DNA from: Falsirhodobacter sp. alg1
GTDB lineage: Bacteria; Pseudomonadota; Alphaproteobacteria; Rhodobacterales; Rhodobacteraceae
Assembly (NCBI RefSeq): GCF_000739715.2
Contig: NZ_BBJC02000003.1
Coordinates: 149,338-213,337 of the forward strand
DNA length: 64,000 nucleotides
Direction: 5' to 3'
Below the pieces are notes generated by a model. The model was not told where the DNA came from. It was given only the letters and a program-made list of their open reading frames with translations, and did no database searches. Of this stretch, positions 34,899 through 43,733 are shown in pieces (position 1 is the stretch's first letter; each line of letters opens with the position of its first letter). The translations under genes were made by a program, and so were the position numbers.

Positions 34899-36274
34899 AC
34901 ATTCCCGTAAATGATATCAGCGCCGTCATCGAGGCGGACCGTGCCCATGTCTGGCATCACCTGAGCCAGCACAAACCCTATGAAACCACCGATCCGCGCA
35001 TCATCGTCGAAGGTAAGGGGATGCATGTCTGGGATGCGGCGGGCCGCAAGTATCTGGATGCCCTCTCGGGCGGTGTCTGGACGGTCAATGTCGGATACGG
35101 CCGTGAGAGCATTGCCGATGCGGTGCGCGACCAGCTGGTTACGATGAACTACTTTGCGCAGGCCGCAGGCTCCATTCCCGCCGCACGCTTCGCGGAAAAG
35201 CTGTTGTCGAAGATGCCGGGCCTGTCCCGGGTCTATTATGCCAACTCGGGATCTGAGGCGAACGAGAAGGTGTTCAAGATGGTGCGCCAGATCTCGGCGC
35301 TGCATCGCAACGGCGGGAAATCGAAGATCCTGTACCGGGAGCGGGATTACCATGGCACCACCATCGGCACGCTGGCCGCATCCGGCCAGCCCGAGCGGGC
35401 GGCACATTACGGCCCCTATCCCGAAGGTTTCGTGCAGGTGCCCCATTGTCTGGAATACCGCAAGCAATGGGATGTCGAGGATTATGGCCGGCGCGCTGCC
35501 GATGCCATCGAAGAGGTGATCCTGCGCGAAGGCCCCGATACGGTCGGTCTGCTGTGCCTGGAGCCGATCACCGCGGGCGGCGGCGTCATCGTTCCACCCG
35601 CCGGCTATTGGGAGCGGGTGCAGGAAATCTGCACGAAATACGATGTCCTGCTGCATATCGATGAAGTTGTCTGCGGCATCGGACGTACGGGTGAATGGTT
35701 CGGTTACCAAAATTACGGCATCAAGCCGGATTTCGTGACGATGGCAAAGGGGCTCGCCTCCGGCTATGCCGCGATTTCCTGCGCGGTGACCACCGAAAAA
35801 GTGTTCGATCTGTTCAAAAGCGATCCGACCGATACGATGAACCATTTCCGCGACATTTCTACCTTTGGCGGATGTACGGCCGGCCCTGCCGCCGCGTTGG
35901 AAAACATGCGTATCATCGAGGATGAGGGGCTTCTGGAGAATACCAAGGCAATGGGCGCACGGCTTCTGGCGAACCTGCGCGCCCTGCAGGAAAAGCATGC
36001 GGTTATCGGGGACGTGCGCGGTGCGGGGCTGTTCTGCGGGGCAGAACTTGTGGCGGATCGCGATACCAAACAGCCCGTGGATGAAAAGCTTGCCCAGCGC
36101 GTGGTGGCCGAAGCCGCAGCCGAGGGTGTCATGATCGGGGTTACAAACCGCTCCCTGCCGGGGTTCAACAATACGCTGTGTCTATCACCAGCGCTGATTG
36201 CCACGGCGGCGGACATAGACGCGATCACAGCGGCAATCGATATCGCCCTCACACGCGTTTTCGCCAGCGCCTGA
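34895..36274 (+). CDS. Class III aminotransferase, similar to taurine-pyruvate aminotransferases
   Basis: This 459-residue second class III aminotransferase shares the PLP features of its neighbour (YYANSGSEANEK, LLHIDEVVCGIGRTG and Lys285 in TMAKGLASGY) but is clearly a different subfamily. The opening WHHLSQHKP and VNVGYGRESIADAV resemble enzymes annotated as taurine-pyruvate aminotransferases, which would make sulfoacetaldehyde and alanine. No sulfoacetaldehyde acetyltransferase or taurine uptake gene is in the window, so that name is tentative. It overlaps the preceding gene by 4 nt and is followed after 10 nt by the FAD/Fe-S dehydrogenase. Confidence 0.88.
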   Translation: MNIPVNDISAVIEADRAHVWHHLSQHKPYETTDPRIIVEGKGMHVWDAAGRKYLDALSGGVWTVNVGYGRESIADAVRDQLVTMNYFAQAAGSIPAARFAEKLLSKMPGLSRVYYANSGSEANEKVFKMVRQISALHRNGGKSKILYRERDYHGTTIGTLAASGQPERAAHYGPYPEGFVQVPHCLEYRKQWDVEDYGRRAADAIEEVILREGPDTVGLLCLEPITAGGGVIVPPAGYWERVQEICTKYDVLLHIDEVVCGIGRTGEWFGYQNYGIKPDFVTMAKGLASGYAAISCAVTTEKVFDLFKSDPTDTMNHFRDISTFGGCTAGPAAALENMRIIEDEGLLENTKAMGARLLANLRALQEKHAVIGDVRGAGLFCGAELVADRDTKQPVDEKLAQRVVAEAAAEGVMIGVTNRSLPGFNNTLCLSPALIATAADIDAITAAIDIALTRVFASA

Positions 36275-36284
36275 TCCGGTGCCA

Positions 36285-39140
36285 ATGGACACACGGGAAT
36301 TGGAATTGGCGGATTACGCGGCGTTTCTGGCAGCGCTTTCGGCAACGGGGTTCGAGGGGGATATCGGCTCCTCGACCTCGGAGCGGGTGGTTCTGGCGAC
36401 AGATAATTCGATCTATCAGGTGCTGCCCGATTCCGTGGTCCATCCACGCAACGAACAGGATCTGGTCCGTATCGCGGGGTTGTTGCCGCAGCATCCGGGA
36501 ATTGTGCTGCGTCCGCGCGGGGGCGGCACCGGAACCAATGGCCAATCCCTGGGCAACGGGGTGGTGGTGGATTGTTCGCGTCATATGACGGGCATCCTTG
36601 AGGTAAACGCTGCTGAAGGCTGGGTGCGGGTGCAGCCCGGCGTGATCAAGGACCATCTGAATGCCGTGCTTGCCGAACACGGATTGTTCTTTGCACCAGA
36701 ACTTTCGACTTCCTCACGGGCCACGATCGGGGGGATGATTTCAACCGATGCCTGCGGGCAGGGGTCCTGCGCCTATGGCAAGACCTCGGACCATGTGCTG
36801 GGGCTGCGTGCCGTTCTAACGGGGGGTGAGGTGCTGGATACCGACCTGCCGCACCCCTTGGCAGACCGGATGGCACGATTGGCTGCCGACAACGCCGCGC
36901 TGATCAAGGCACGGTTTCCCAAGATGAACAGGTCACTGACCGGCTACGATCTGGCGCATATTCCCGAGCGGGGGGTGCGATCTGTCCTTTGCGGATCCGA
37001 AGGAACATTGGGGTTGATTGCCGAGGCACGGCTGAATGTGCTGCCGATCCCGAAAATCGCGGTGCTGGTCAATATTTTCTACGATGATTTCCAGTCTGCC
37101 CTGCGGGATGCCCGTATACTTGCAGGCATGGGGGCCACTTCGGTCGAGACGATAGACAGCCGTGTGCTGGGCCTGGCCCGGGCAGATATCATATGGGCCG
37201 ATGTTGCCGCCTATTTCCCCGATGCCGGGGCGCAGGGGGTCAATATCGTTGAATTCACCGGTGATGATCTGCTTCAGGTACAATCCGCAGTCGGGCGACT
37301 GACGTCGGAGCTTGCCCGCCAGATCAACGGCAGACGCGGCTTTTCGCAGGTGCAGGGGGCCGACGTGTCCCGCATCTGGACTATGCGCAAGAAATCGGTG
37401 GGGCTGTTGGGCCGTGCCGAAGGGGCGAAGCGCCCCCTGCCGTTCGTGGAGGATTGCGCCGTTCCGCCCGAGAACCTCGAGCCTTTCATCGCGGGCTTTC
37501 GGGCAATACTGGATGCGGAGGGGCTGGAATACGGCATGTTTGGCCATGTAGATGCCGGTGTTCTGCATGTTCGCCCTGCGCTGGATCTGACTGATCCTGG
37601 GCAGGAACCCCTGATCCGCCGCATCACCGAGGCGGTGGAGGAATTGGCCCGGCAATATGGCGGCCTGCTGTGGGGTGAACATGGCAAGGGCGTCCGCTCC
37701 GAATTTGTACCGGCGGTATTCGGCCTGCTCTACCCTGCGCTGCAGGAAGTGAAGCGGGCCTTCGATCCGGACAATCGCATGAACCCGGGCAAGATCGCCG
37801 GGCCGGAGCCGTTGATGAAGATTGATGGCGTCCCCCTGCGCGGCCAGAACGACCGCCAGATCGCGCCGCAGGTCCGCGCGGATTACGCCCCCGCCTTGTC
37901 ATGCAACGGCAACGGCGCCTGTTTTGCCCAAAGCGCGGCAGAGGTGATGTGCCCGTCATACAAGGCCACGCTGGACCGGCGGCATTCCCCCAAGGGGCGT
38001 GCCGGACTGGTGCGGGAATGGTTGCGTCAGGGCGGACCTGATGGTGGTGCCGATCCCCGGTTCGAGGCCGAGGTCAAGGAAGCTCTGGACGGCTGCCTGT
38101 CTTGCAGGGCCTGTTCACGGGCCTGTCCGGTGCATGTGGATGTTCCCTCTTTTCGGGTAAAGTTCATGCAGGCGTGGTACATGCGGCATCGGCGCCCGTT
38201 GCGCGATCACGCCCTTGCTATGCTGGAGCCTGCCTTGCCCTATGCCGCAGGGCTGCGTCCGGTCTTCAACGGCATTATCCGCTCGGGGATCTTGCGACGG
38301 ATCGGGCTACACCACCTGCCGCAGATACCGGCATTCGATCTTATGCGGGAATTGCGGTTGCGGGGCGTGCGGATGGTGGGAAAGACGTTGCCCGATCCCG
38401 CATCGGCGGTGGTCATTGTTCCCGATGCCTTCACCCATTTTTTTGAGCCTGATCTGGTGATCGATCTGGTGGATGTCCTGCGTGCGGTCGGGGTAACCCC
38501 CTGGGTCGCGCCTTTTCGCCCCTCGGGGAAGCCCTTGCATGTTTCCGGGCGGTTGACCGCCTTTGCCCGAGTGGCAAGGCGACAAGCCGCAATGCTGGAC
38601 CGCCTGCACAAGGCGGGCCTGCCGTTGATCGGAATCGAACCTGCGGTGACGCTGGCCTATGGCGATGAATATCCTGATGCGATGCGCACGGCTGTGGCCC
38701 CCGTGATGTTGCCACAGGAATGGCTGGCAGGGCGGATTGCGGATCTGCCGGTCAGGGCAATGACACAGACGGCGCGCCTGCTGCCGCATTGCACGGAAAG
38801 AACCCTGCGTTCCAATACCGCAGAGGTCTGGGCCAGGATCTTCGCGCACGTCGGGGTTGCACTGGAAACGCCTGCCACCGGATGCTGCGGCATGGCCGGA
38901 ACATGGGGGCATGAGGTGGAGAATGCCGAAACCTCGTCCCGCATATTCGCACAATCATGGGCCGCGCAGATGAGCGATGTGATGCCGGTATTGGCCACCG
39001 GCTTTTCCTGCCGTTGTCAGGCCGATGTGCAGGCTGGCAGAACCCTTCGTCACCCGCTGAGCCTGCTGCGCGAATGTCTGCAGCATCCGGATGCATGCCC
39101 CGATCCATCCCACCCCGTATTCGCAACCGAGGATATCTGA
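36285..39140 (+). CDS. FAD-linked oxidase / 4Fe-4S fusion dehydrogenase (D-2-hydroxyglutarate dehydrogenase YdiJ-like)
   Basis: This 951-residue fusion has a vanillyl-alcohol-oxidase-type FAD domain (RPRGGGTGTNGQSLGNG, about 77-93), a FAD-oxidase C domain, a ferredoxin-like module with CLSCRACSRACPVHVD (about 605-620), and a C-terminal cysteine-rich domain with CCGMAGTWGHEVENAE. This is the layout of YdiJ-type D-2-hydroxyacid dehydrogenases, which oxidise D-2-hydroxyglutarate or D-lactate and pass electrons through Fe-S centres. I use ATG 36285; a GTG at 36279 also exists. With the NAD-dependent D-hydroxyacid dehydrogenase downstream, it suggests a D-2-hydroxyacid intermediate in the operon's pathway. 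Confidence 0.88.
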   Translation: MDTRELELADYAAFLAALSATGFEGDIGSSTSERVVLATDNSIYQVLPDSVVHPRNEQDLVRIAGLLPQHPGIVLRPRGGGTGTNGQSLGNGVVVDCSRHMTGILEVNAAEGWVRVQPGVIKDHLNAVLAEHGLFFAPELSTSSRATIGGMISTDACGQGSCAYGKTSDHVLGLRAVLTGGEVLDTDLPHPLADRMARLAADNAALIKARFPKMNRSLTGYDLAHIPERGVRSVLCGSEGTLGLIAEARLNVLPIPKIAVLVNIFYDDFQSALRDARILAGMGATSVETIDSRVLGLARADIIWADVAAYFPDAGAQGVNIVEFTGDDLLQVQSAVGRLTSELARQINGRRGFSQVQGADVSRIWTMRKKSVGLLGRAEGAKRPLPFVEDCAVPPENLEPFIAGFRAILDAEGLEYGMFGHVDAGVLHVRPALDLTDPGQEPLIRRITEAVEELARQYGGLLWGEHGKGVRSEFVPAVFGLLYPALQEVKRAFDPDNRMNPGKIAGPEPLMKIDGVPLRGQNDRQIAPQVRADYAPALSCNGNGACFAQSAAEVMCPSYKATLDRRHSPKGRAGLVREWLRQGGPDGGADPRFEAEVKEALDGCLSCRACSRACPVHVDVPSFRVKFMQAWYMRHRRPLRDHALAMLEPALPYAAGLRPVFNGIIRSGILRRIGLHHLPQIPAFDLMRELRLRGVRMVGKTLPDPASAVVIVPDAFTHFFEPDLVIDLVDVLRAVGVTPWVAPFRPSGKPLHVSGRLTAFARVARRQAAMLDRLHKAGLPLIGIEPAVTLAYGDEYPDAMRTAVAPVMLPQEWLAGRIADLPVRAMTQTARLLPHCTERTLRSNTAEVWARIFAHVGVALETPATGCCGMAGTWGHEVENAETSSRIFAQSWAAQMSDVMPVLATGFSCRCQADVQAGRTLRHPLSLLRECLQHPDACPDPSHPVFATEDI

Positions 39141-39141
39141 C

Positions 39142-40830
39142 ATGACCCGAACATTGCCGTTCACCTGTGACAAAGCGCCGGCAAGCGGCTCTGGCGGGGT
39201 TGTGGTGACCAACCATCCCCTTGGAACGGCGGCGGGTTCTGAAATGCTTGCGGCCGGGGGCAATGCGGTGGATGCGACGGTGGCGGCGCTGCTGACGCTG
39301 ACGGTGGTGGAACCGATGATGGTCGGGATTGCGGGGGGCGGCCTGTCGCATGTGCGGATGGCCGATAGCACGAATGTCGTCTTCGATGCGCTTTCCTCGG
39401 CCGGGGGGCAGATGCAGCCCGATATGTATCGGCCGGTGTCGGATGAACCGGCGCGGTATATGGAAACCGAAGGGCGGTGCAGTATGCTGGGCGCATCGGC
39501 GGTGGCCGTACCCGGCAACCTGCGCGGTTGGTGCGACATGCATCGCCGCTTCGGAAAGCTGCCCTTTGCCGATGTGGTCGAACCCGCGATCCGGGCCGCA
39601 TCGCGCGGGTTTACCGTGACGCATTATCTGGCCGGGGCAATGAATGAATTTGCAGGGGATCTGCTGGCAGATCCGGCCATGGCCGCACTGGTGGCCCCCA
39701 AGGGGGCCCTGATGTCCCCCGGTGAACGTATGGTCATGGGGGATTACGCCGAAACACTGCGTCTGATCCAGCGCGAGGGGGCGGCCGCGCTTTATGGTGG
39801 TGCCCTTGGCAAGGCCTTGGTGGCGCGCATGGCCACCGGGGATGATCATGCGGGCTTTCTGACAGAGGCGGATCTGACGGATTACCGTGCGGTGGAACGT
39901 ACGCCGATCACGGGCACCTATCGCGGCTATCAGGTGATCGGCCCACCGCCGCCCGCCTCTTCGGGGGTGCATATCACCCAGATGCTGAACATGCTGGAGC
40001 GGTATGATGTCCGCGCGATGGGGTTCGGTACGGCTGAAAGCCTGCATCTGATGGCCGAGGTTATCCGGCTGGCCTTTGTGGATCGTCGTGCCCATTCCGG
40101 CGATCCCGCCTTTGTCGATGTGCCGGTAGAGCGACTGACCTCCAAGGCCTATGCTGCCGAATGTGCATCCGGGATTCGCAATGCCGCGTCTTTGCAGGCG
40201 GCTGCGGCGCAGGGCTATGAAAGTGCCGATACCACGCATCTGACCGTTGCGGATAAGGACGGCAATATCGTGACCGCGACGCATACGATCAACGGGCTGT
40301 TCGGGGCGCGCTTTGTCGTGCCGGAAACGGGCATCATCCCCAATAACTACATGATGAATTTCGATCCCCGTCCGGGCAAGGCGCTGTCGGTCGTTCCGGG
40401 CAAGCGGGTGCCGACATCCATGGCACCGATGATCGTGATGAAGGACGGTGCCCCCGTTTATGCATTGGGAATGCCGGGGGGGCTGCGCATCTTTCCAAGC
40501 ATCCTTCAGGGGATCGTGAACTTGCTGGATCATGGGCTGACCTTGCAAGAGGCGGTAGAAGCCCCACGCATCTGGACGCAGGGGCAGGAACTGGAGGTCG
40601 AGAAACCGTTCCTTCCGCAAAAAGAAGCACTTGAGGCGCTTGGCCACAGGGTTAAGGTCATGCCGCATATCGGTGGCGGAATGAATGCCATCGCATTCGA
40701 GGGGAATGGCCGCATGACAGGTGCTGCCTGTTGGCGCGCCGACGGAACTGTTGCCGCATTGGGTGGTGGCCTTGCCAAACCGGGTGTCCGGTTCTGGCCC
40801 GACCGCGCACCGGAACAAAAGAAAGACTGA
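39142..40830 (+). CDS. Gamma-glutamyltransferase-like Ntn hydrolase, apparently cytoplasmic
   Basis: The 562-residue protein has the gamma-glutamyltransferase fold. Its N-terminal region includes AGGNAVDATVAALLTLTVVEP, and the autocatalytic site is ADTTHLTV with Thr364 as expected nucleophile, so it should split into large and small subunits. Unlike periplasmic GGTs it has no signal peptide: the N-terminus is MTRTLPFTCDKAP and is polar. It may hydrolyse a gamma-glutamylated amine or another amide inside the cell. One base separates it from the FAD/Fe-S gene and two from the next gene. Confidence 0.88.
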   Translation: MTRTLPFTCDKAPASGSGGVVVTNHPLGTAAGSEMLAAGGNAVDATVAALLTLTVVEPMMVGIAGGGLSHVRMADSTNVVFDALSSAGGQMQPDMYRPVSDEPARYMETEGRCSMLGASAVAVPGNLRGWCDMHRRFGKLPFADVVEPAIRAASRGFTVTHYLAGAMNEFAGDLLADPAMAALVAPKGALMSPGERMVMGDYAETLRLIQREGAAALYGGALGKALVARMATGDDHAGFLTEADLTDYRAVERTPITGTYRGYQVIGPPPPASSGVHITQMLNMLERYDVRAMGFGTAESLHLMAEVIRLAFVDRRAHSGDPAFVDVPVERLTSKAYAAECASGIRNAASLQAAAAQGYESADTTHLTVADKDGNIVTATHTINGLFGARFVVPETGIIPNNYMMNFDPRPGKALSVVPGKRVPTSMAPMIVMKDGAPVYALGMPGGLRIFPSILQGIVNLLDHGLTLQEAVEAPRIWTQGQELEVEKPFLPQKEALEALGHRVKVMPHIGGGMNAIAFEGNGRMTGAACWRADGTVAALGGGLAKPGVRFWPDRAPEQKKD

Positions 40831-40832
40831 AT

Positions 40833-41801
40833 ATGCCACGTATCATAATTCTGGATCCAGTCGGTGCGGACCGCCTGACCCGTATGGAAGGTTATCTGCC
40901 CGAAGGGTTCACCATCGAGGGGGCTGCCAGCCGGTCGGAGCAGGACCAGCTGGCCGCAATGAAGGCAGCTGATTTCGTGATCGTATCGGATGTGCCCGTC
41001 ACGGCGGCCATGCTGGAGGCTGGCGCGGCCTCGGGGCTGAAGGCGGTGCAGAAATGGGGCGTCGGCTATGATGCCATCGATCTGGAGGCGGCGCGGCGCG
41101 TCGGGGTGCGGGTGATGCGCACGACCGGCTCCAACGCCGTTGCGGTGGCGGAAACCACATTGGGGATGATCCTTGCGATGCAGCGCAATCTGGTGCGCGG
41201 TCATATGGGGGTGACCGCTGGCGAATGGCCCAAATCTGAACTGGCGCCGACCAGCATGAAGCTGTCGGGCAAAACGGTGGGGATCATCGGGTTGGGCTAT
41301 GTCGGGAAGGCGCTGGTAAAGCTGTTGCAGGGGTTCGGCTGCACAGTGCTTTACACCAAACGCAGCCCGCTGCCGGCCGAGGAAGAAGCGGCGCTGGATG
41401 TCCGGTTCGTCACATTGGAAGAGCTGCTGGCCCAATCCGATGTCGTCACCCTGAACTGCGAGCTGAACGACCAGACCCGCGGGCTGATGAATGCAAAGAC
41501 GCTGGCGCAGATGAAGGAAGGATCACTGCTGGTGAACCTTGCCCGCGGCGGTGTGGTTGTCGAGGCCGATCTGGCGGCGGCTGTACGGAATGGCCCGTTG
41601 CGGGGGGCCGCCGTGGATGTATTCGCACAGGAACCGGTGGAGGCCGGCAATCCGCTGGTGGGGCAGGACCGGATCATCGTAACGCCGCATGTCGGCGCCA
41701 TTTCCGCAGATTCATTCCCGGCCTCGGTCACGCGGATGATCGGCAATATCGCCTGTGTCCATCGCGGCGAAGAGCCGCCTGAAATTGACGTTCTGGTATA
41801 G
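40833..41801 (+). CDS. D-isomer-specific 2-hydroxyacid dehydrogenase (NAD-dependent)
   Basis: The 322-residue protein has the D-2-hydroxyacid dehydrogenase pattern: a catalytic-domain start, the NAD loop GIIGLGYVGKALVKLLQ (about 150-166), the Arg-containing LVNLARGGVV (about 232-241), and the Glu and His catalytic segments AVDVFAQEPVE and VTPHVGAIS. It interconverts a 2-oxoacid and a D-2-hydroxyacid, possibly the same compound oxidised by the FAD/Fe-S enzyme two genes upstream. The specific substrate (glyoxylate, phosphoglycerate or other) is not evident. Confidence 0.9.
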   Translation: MPRIIILDPVGADRLTRMEGYLPEGFTIEGAASRSEQDQLAAMKAADFVIVSDVPVTAAMLEAGAASGLKAVQKWGVGYDAIDLEAARRVGVRVMRTTGSNAVAVAETTLGMILAMQRNLVRGHMGVTAGEWPKSELAPTSMKLSGKTVGIIGLGYVGKALVKLLQGFGCTVLYTKRSPLPAEEEAALDVRFVTLEELLAQSDVVTLNCELNDQTRGLMNAKTLAQMKEGSLLVNLARGGVVVEADLAAAVRNGPLRGAAVDVFAQEPVEAGNPLVGQDRIIVTPHVGAISADSFPASVTRMIGNIACVHRGEEPPEIDVLV

Positions 41802-41810
41802 GATAGAGTT

Positions 41811-42557
41811 ATGAAAACCGTTTTGATTACCGGTGCCACGGCCGGATTTGGCCGTGAAACCGCCCGCCGATTTGTAAAAGGGGGCTGGAAGGTGATCGGC
41901 ACCGGCCGCCGGGCCGAGCGGCTGGAGGAGCTGGGTGCGGAACTGGGCGAGAACTTCTGCCCGATGGTGTTCGACATGCAGGATATCGCCGCAATGGATT
42001 CCGCGATTGAGGGGCTGCCTGCGGCTTTTGCCGATGTGGATCTGCTGGTGAACAACGCGGGATTGGCCCTGGGCACAACGCCCGCCCCGAATGTTGAACT
42101 GGCGAACTGGATGACCATGATCGACACCAACGTGAAGGGGCTGACCGCAATCACGCTGAAGCTGTTGCCCACGCTGATCCGGCAGAAGGGCGGGATCGTC
42201 AATCTGGCCTCCATCGCCGCGAATTGGCCCTATGCGGGCGGTAACGTCTATGGTGCGACCAAGGCGTTTGTGAAGCAGTTCAGCCTCAACCTGCGGGCCG
42301 ACCTGCATGGCACGGGCGTACGTGTCACATCGCTGGAACCTGGCATGGCGACGAGCGAATTCACTCTGGTCCGTACGGGCGGCAATCAGGAGGCGTTCGA
42401 TGCCCTGTATGAAGGGGCCAACCCGCTGACGGCCGAAGATATGGCGGAAACGATCTGGTGGATCGCCACCCTGCCGCCCCATATGAACATCAACACGCTG
42501 GAAGTGATGCCCACCTCACAATCCAATGCCGGGCTTCAGGTGGCCAAGACCTCCTGA
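41811..42557 (+). CDS. YdfG-like short-chain dehydrogenase (3-hydroxyacid or sulfoacetaldehyde reductase type)
   Basis: This 248-residue classical SDR has TGATAGFGRETARRF at the cofactor site, NNAGLALGT around residue 82 and YGATK as the catalytic YxxxK. The overall sequence, including DPxLEPGMATSEF-like C-terminal features (SLEPGMATSEFTLVR), resembles YdfG 3-hydroxyacid dehydrogenases and the related sulfoacetaldehyde reductase IsfD. If the second aminotransferase uses taurine, IsfD activity would fit, but this is inference. It ends the operon and its last 22 nt overlap the peptidase gene on the other strand. Confidence 0.86.
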   Translation: MKTVLITGATAGFGRETARRFVKGGWKVIGTGRRAERLEELGAELGENFCPMVFDMQDIAAMDSAIEGLPAAFADVDLLVNNAGLALGTTPAPNVELANWMTMIDTNVKGLTAITLKLLPTLIRQKGGIVNLASIAANWPYAGGNVYGATKAFVKQFSLNLRADLHGTGVRVTSLEPGMATSEFTLVRTGGNQEAFDALYEGANPLTAEDMAETIWWIATLPPHMNINTLEVMPTSQSNAGLQVAKTS

Positions 42558-43576
42558 ACCGCTGCGATGGGCAACGCCTCGATACGTTCGGGGCGCGCCA
42601 ATGCCGTATTCCACCCCTCGGTGGTTGTGGCCTGAAGCATCGAATTGAGGATCGCCTCCTCGGTGGCATCGATCACCGCATCGAACAGCGGGGATACGGC
42701 ATCATTCGACAGTTCGGGGTAGGCGGTAACGGCCGCGCGGCGTTCGGACGTGCGCCGCAGGGCAGGGTGGGTCGAAAACGCCAGGGCATAATCGCCCGAT
42801 CCGTTGCTCAACGCGGCCCCTGTGCGTGCCAGTCCGCCAAAGGCCCGTTCGGCCAGGCGCCGCAGATTGCGATCCGAAAGGGGCGCATCCGTGGCAAGGA
42901 TGATCATGATGGAGCCATCCCGGTCATGTGCCACAGGGGTGGTGACCTCCTTGCCAGCCACGCGAAGGGTGCCGCCGTAGTTGGATTGCACCAGCACACC
43001 GACACGCCATTCGCCGCTGGCCGTCACAACGCGGGACGATGTGCCGATTCCGCCCTTCATTCCGAATGCAACTGTTCCGGTGCCGGCCCCGACTGCGCCT
43101 TCGGCTATGGGGCCATCGGTCGCTGCGGTAATCGCACGGGTGATTTCTTCGACCGTGGGCCTGCCCGCCCGTATGTCATTCAATCGGGAGTCATTGGTTT
43201 CACCTACTACCGCATTGATGGAAGTGACGTGCTCGTTCCCCGCCTGCTCCAAGGTCCATTGGACCGAGGCTTCTATGGCGCGGCCTGTGGCAAGGGTGTT
43301 GGTCAGCAGGATCGGGGTCTCTATCTCACCCAGTTCCTGTATCTGGGTTGCACCAGCCAGTTTGCCGTACCCGTTGAAAATAGCCAGGGCCGCCGGAACT
43401 TTGTCCTGAAACAGATTTCCGGCGTGCGGCAGGATTGCCGTGGCACCGGTACGGATCCGCGCCCCTTCGTGAAGCGTGACATGCCCCACCGATACGCCCG
43501 CGACATCGGTAATAGAGTTCAGGGGGCCTGTCGGATAGGGTCCGACAGACAGGCCGATATCGCGCAGGCGGGGCAT
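42536..43576 (-). CDS. P1-family (DmpA/BapA-like) N-terminal nucleophile aminopeptidase
   Basis: The 346-residue protein belongs to the DmpA/BapA group, which cleave themselves at a Gly-Ser bond and then act as aminopeptidases or beta-peptidases. The likely processing pair is the Gly-Ser in DRDGSIMIILATDAPL (about 223-238). TDVAGVSVGHVTLHEG near residue 23 and GAVGAGTGTVAFGMKGG near 160 are other family features. No signal peptide is seen. It faces the catabolic operon convergently. Physiological substrate unknown. Confidence 0.9.
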   Translation of the reverse strand: MPRLRDIGLSVGPYPTGPLNSITDVAGVSVGHVTLHEGARIRTGATAILPHAGNLFQDKVPAALAIFNGYGKLAGATQIQELGEIETPILLTNTLATGRAIEASVQWTLEQAGNEHVTSINAVVGETNDSRLNDIRAGRPTVEEITRAITAATDGPIAEGAVGAGTGTVAFGMKGGIGTSSRVVTASGEWRVGVLVQSNYGGTLRVAGKEVTTPVAHDRDGSIMIILATDAPLSDRNLRRLAERAFGGLARTGAALSNGSGDYALAFSTHPALRRTSERRAAVTAYPELSNDAVSPLFDAVIDATEEAILNSMLQATTTEGWNTALARPERIEALPIAAVQEVLAT

Positions 43577-43628
43577 GGTATATTCCGGTATTGACGTCCT
43601 TGGTCGGCCAAGGATAGCGCCGGAATTG

Positions 43629-43652
43629 AAAAAGCGCGAGGAGACCCCGCGC
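43629..43652 (-). terminator. Rho-independent terminator after pfpI-microprotein unit
   Basis: On the minus strand GCGCGGGG-TCT-CCTCGCGC (43652-43634) folds into a GC-rich hairpin with one G-T pair, followed at once by TTTTT (43633-43629). It begins six bases after the stop codon of the 22-residue ORF, supporting that ORF as a real transcribed gene. It separates pfpI transcription from the DmpA-type gene. Confidence 0.8.
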
Positions 43653-43657
43653 CTTTG

Positions 43658-43726
43658 TTATCGAATAAAGACAATAATAAGAACGATGACCGCGGCAGCT
43701 CCAATCAGAAGTACTGGACGATTCAT
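43658..43726 (-). CDS. Predicted 22-residue single-pass membrane microprotein
   Basis: A 69-nt ORF encodes 22 residues: a short polar start MNRPV, then a continuous hydrophobic stretch (LLIGAAAVIVLIIVFI) ending in Arg and TAA. GAGGA lies five bases before the ATG, an excellent ribosome-binding site. It starts 7 nt after the pfpI stop and ends six bases before a strong terminator, so it is almost certainly in the pfpI transcript and probably under the same stress promoter. Function unknown; a membrane-embedded stress microprotein is a reasonable guess. Confidence 0.68.
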   Translation of the reverse strand: MNRPVLLIGAAAVIVLIIVFIR

Positions 43727-43733
43727 GTTTTCC

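Noticed and set aside
38752-40839. 695-codon minus-strand ORF opposite the GGT and Fe-S genes
   Set aside because: It spans two recognised genes on the other strand and has compositional features of an antisense shadow.
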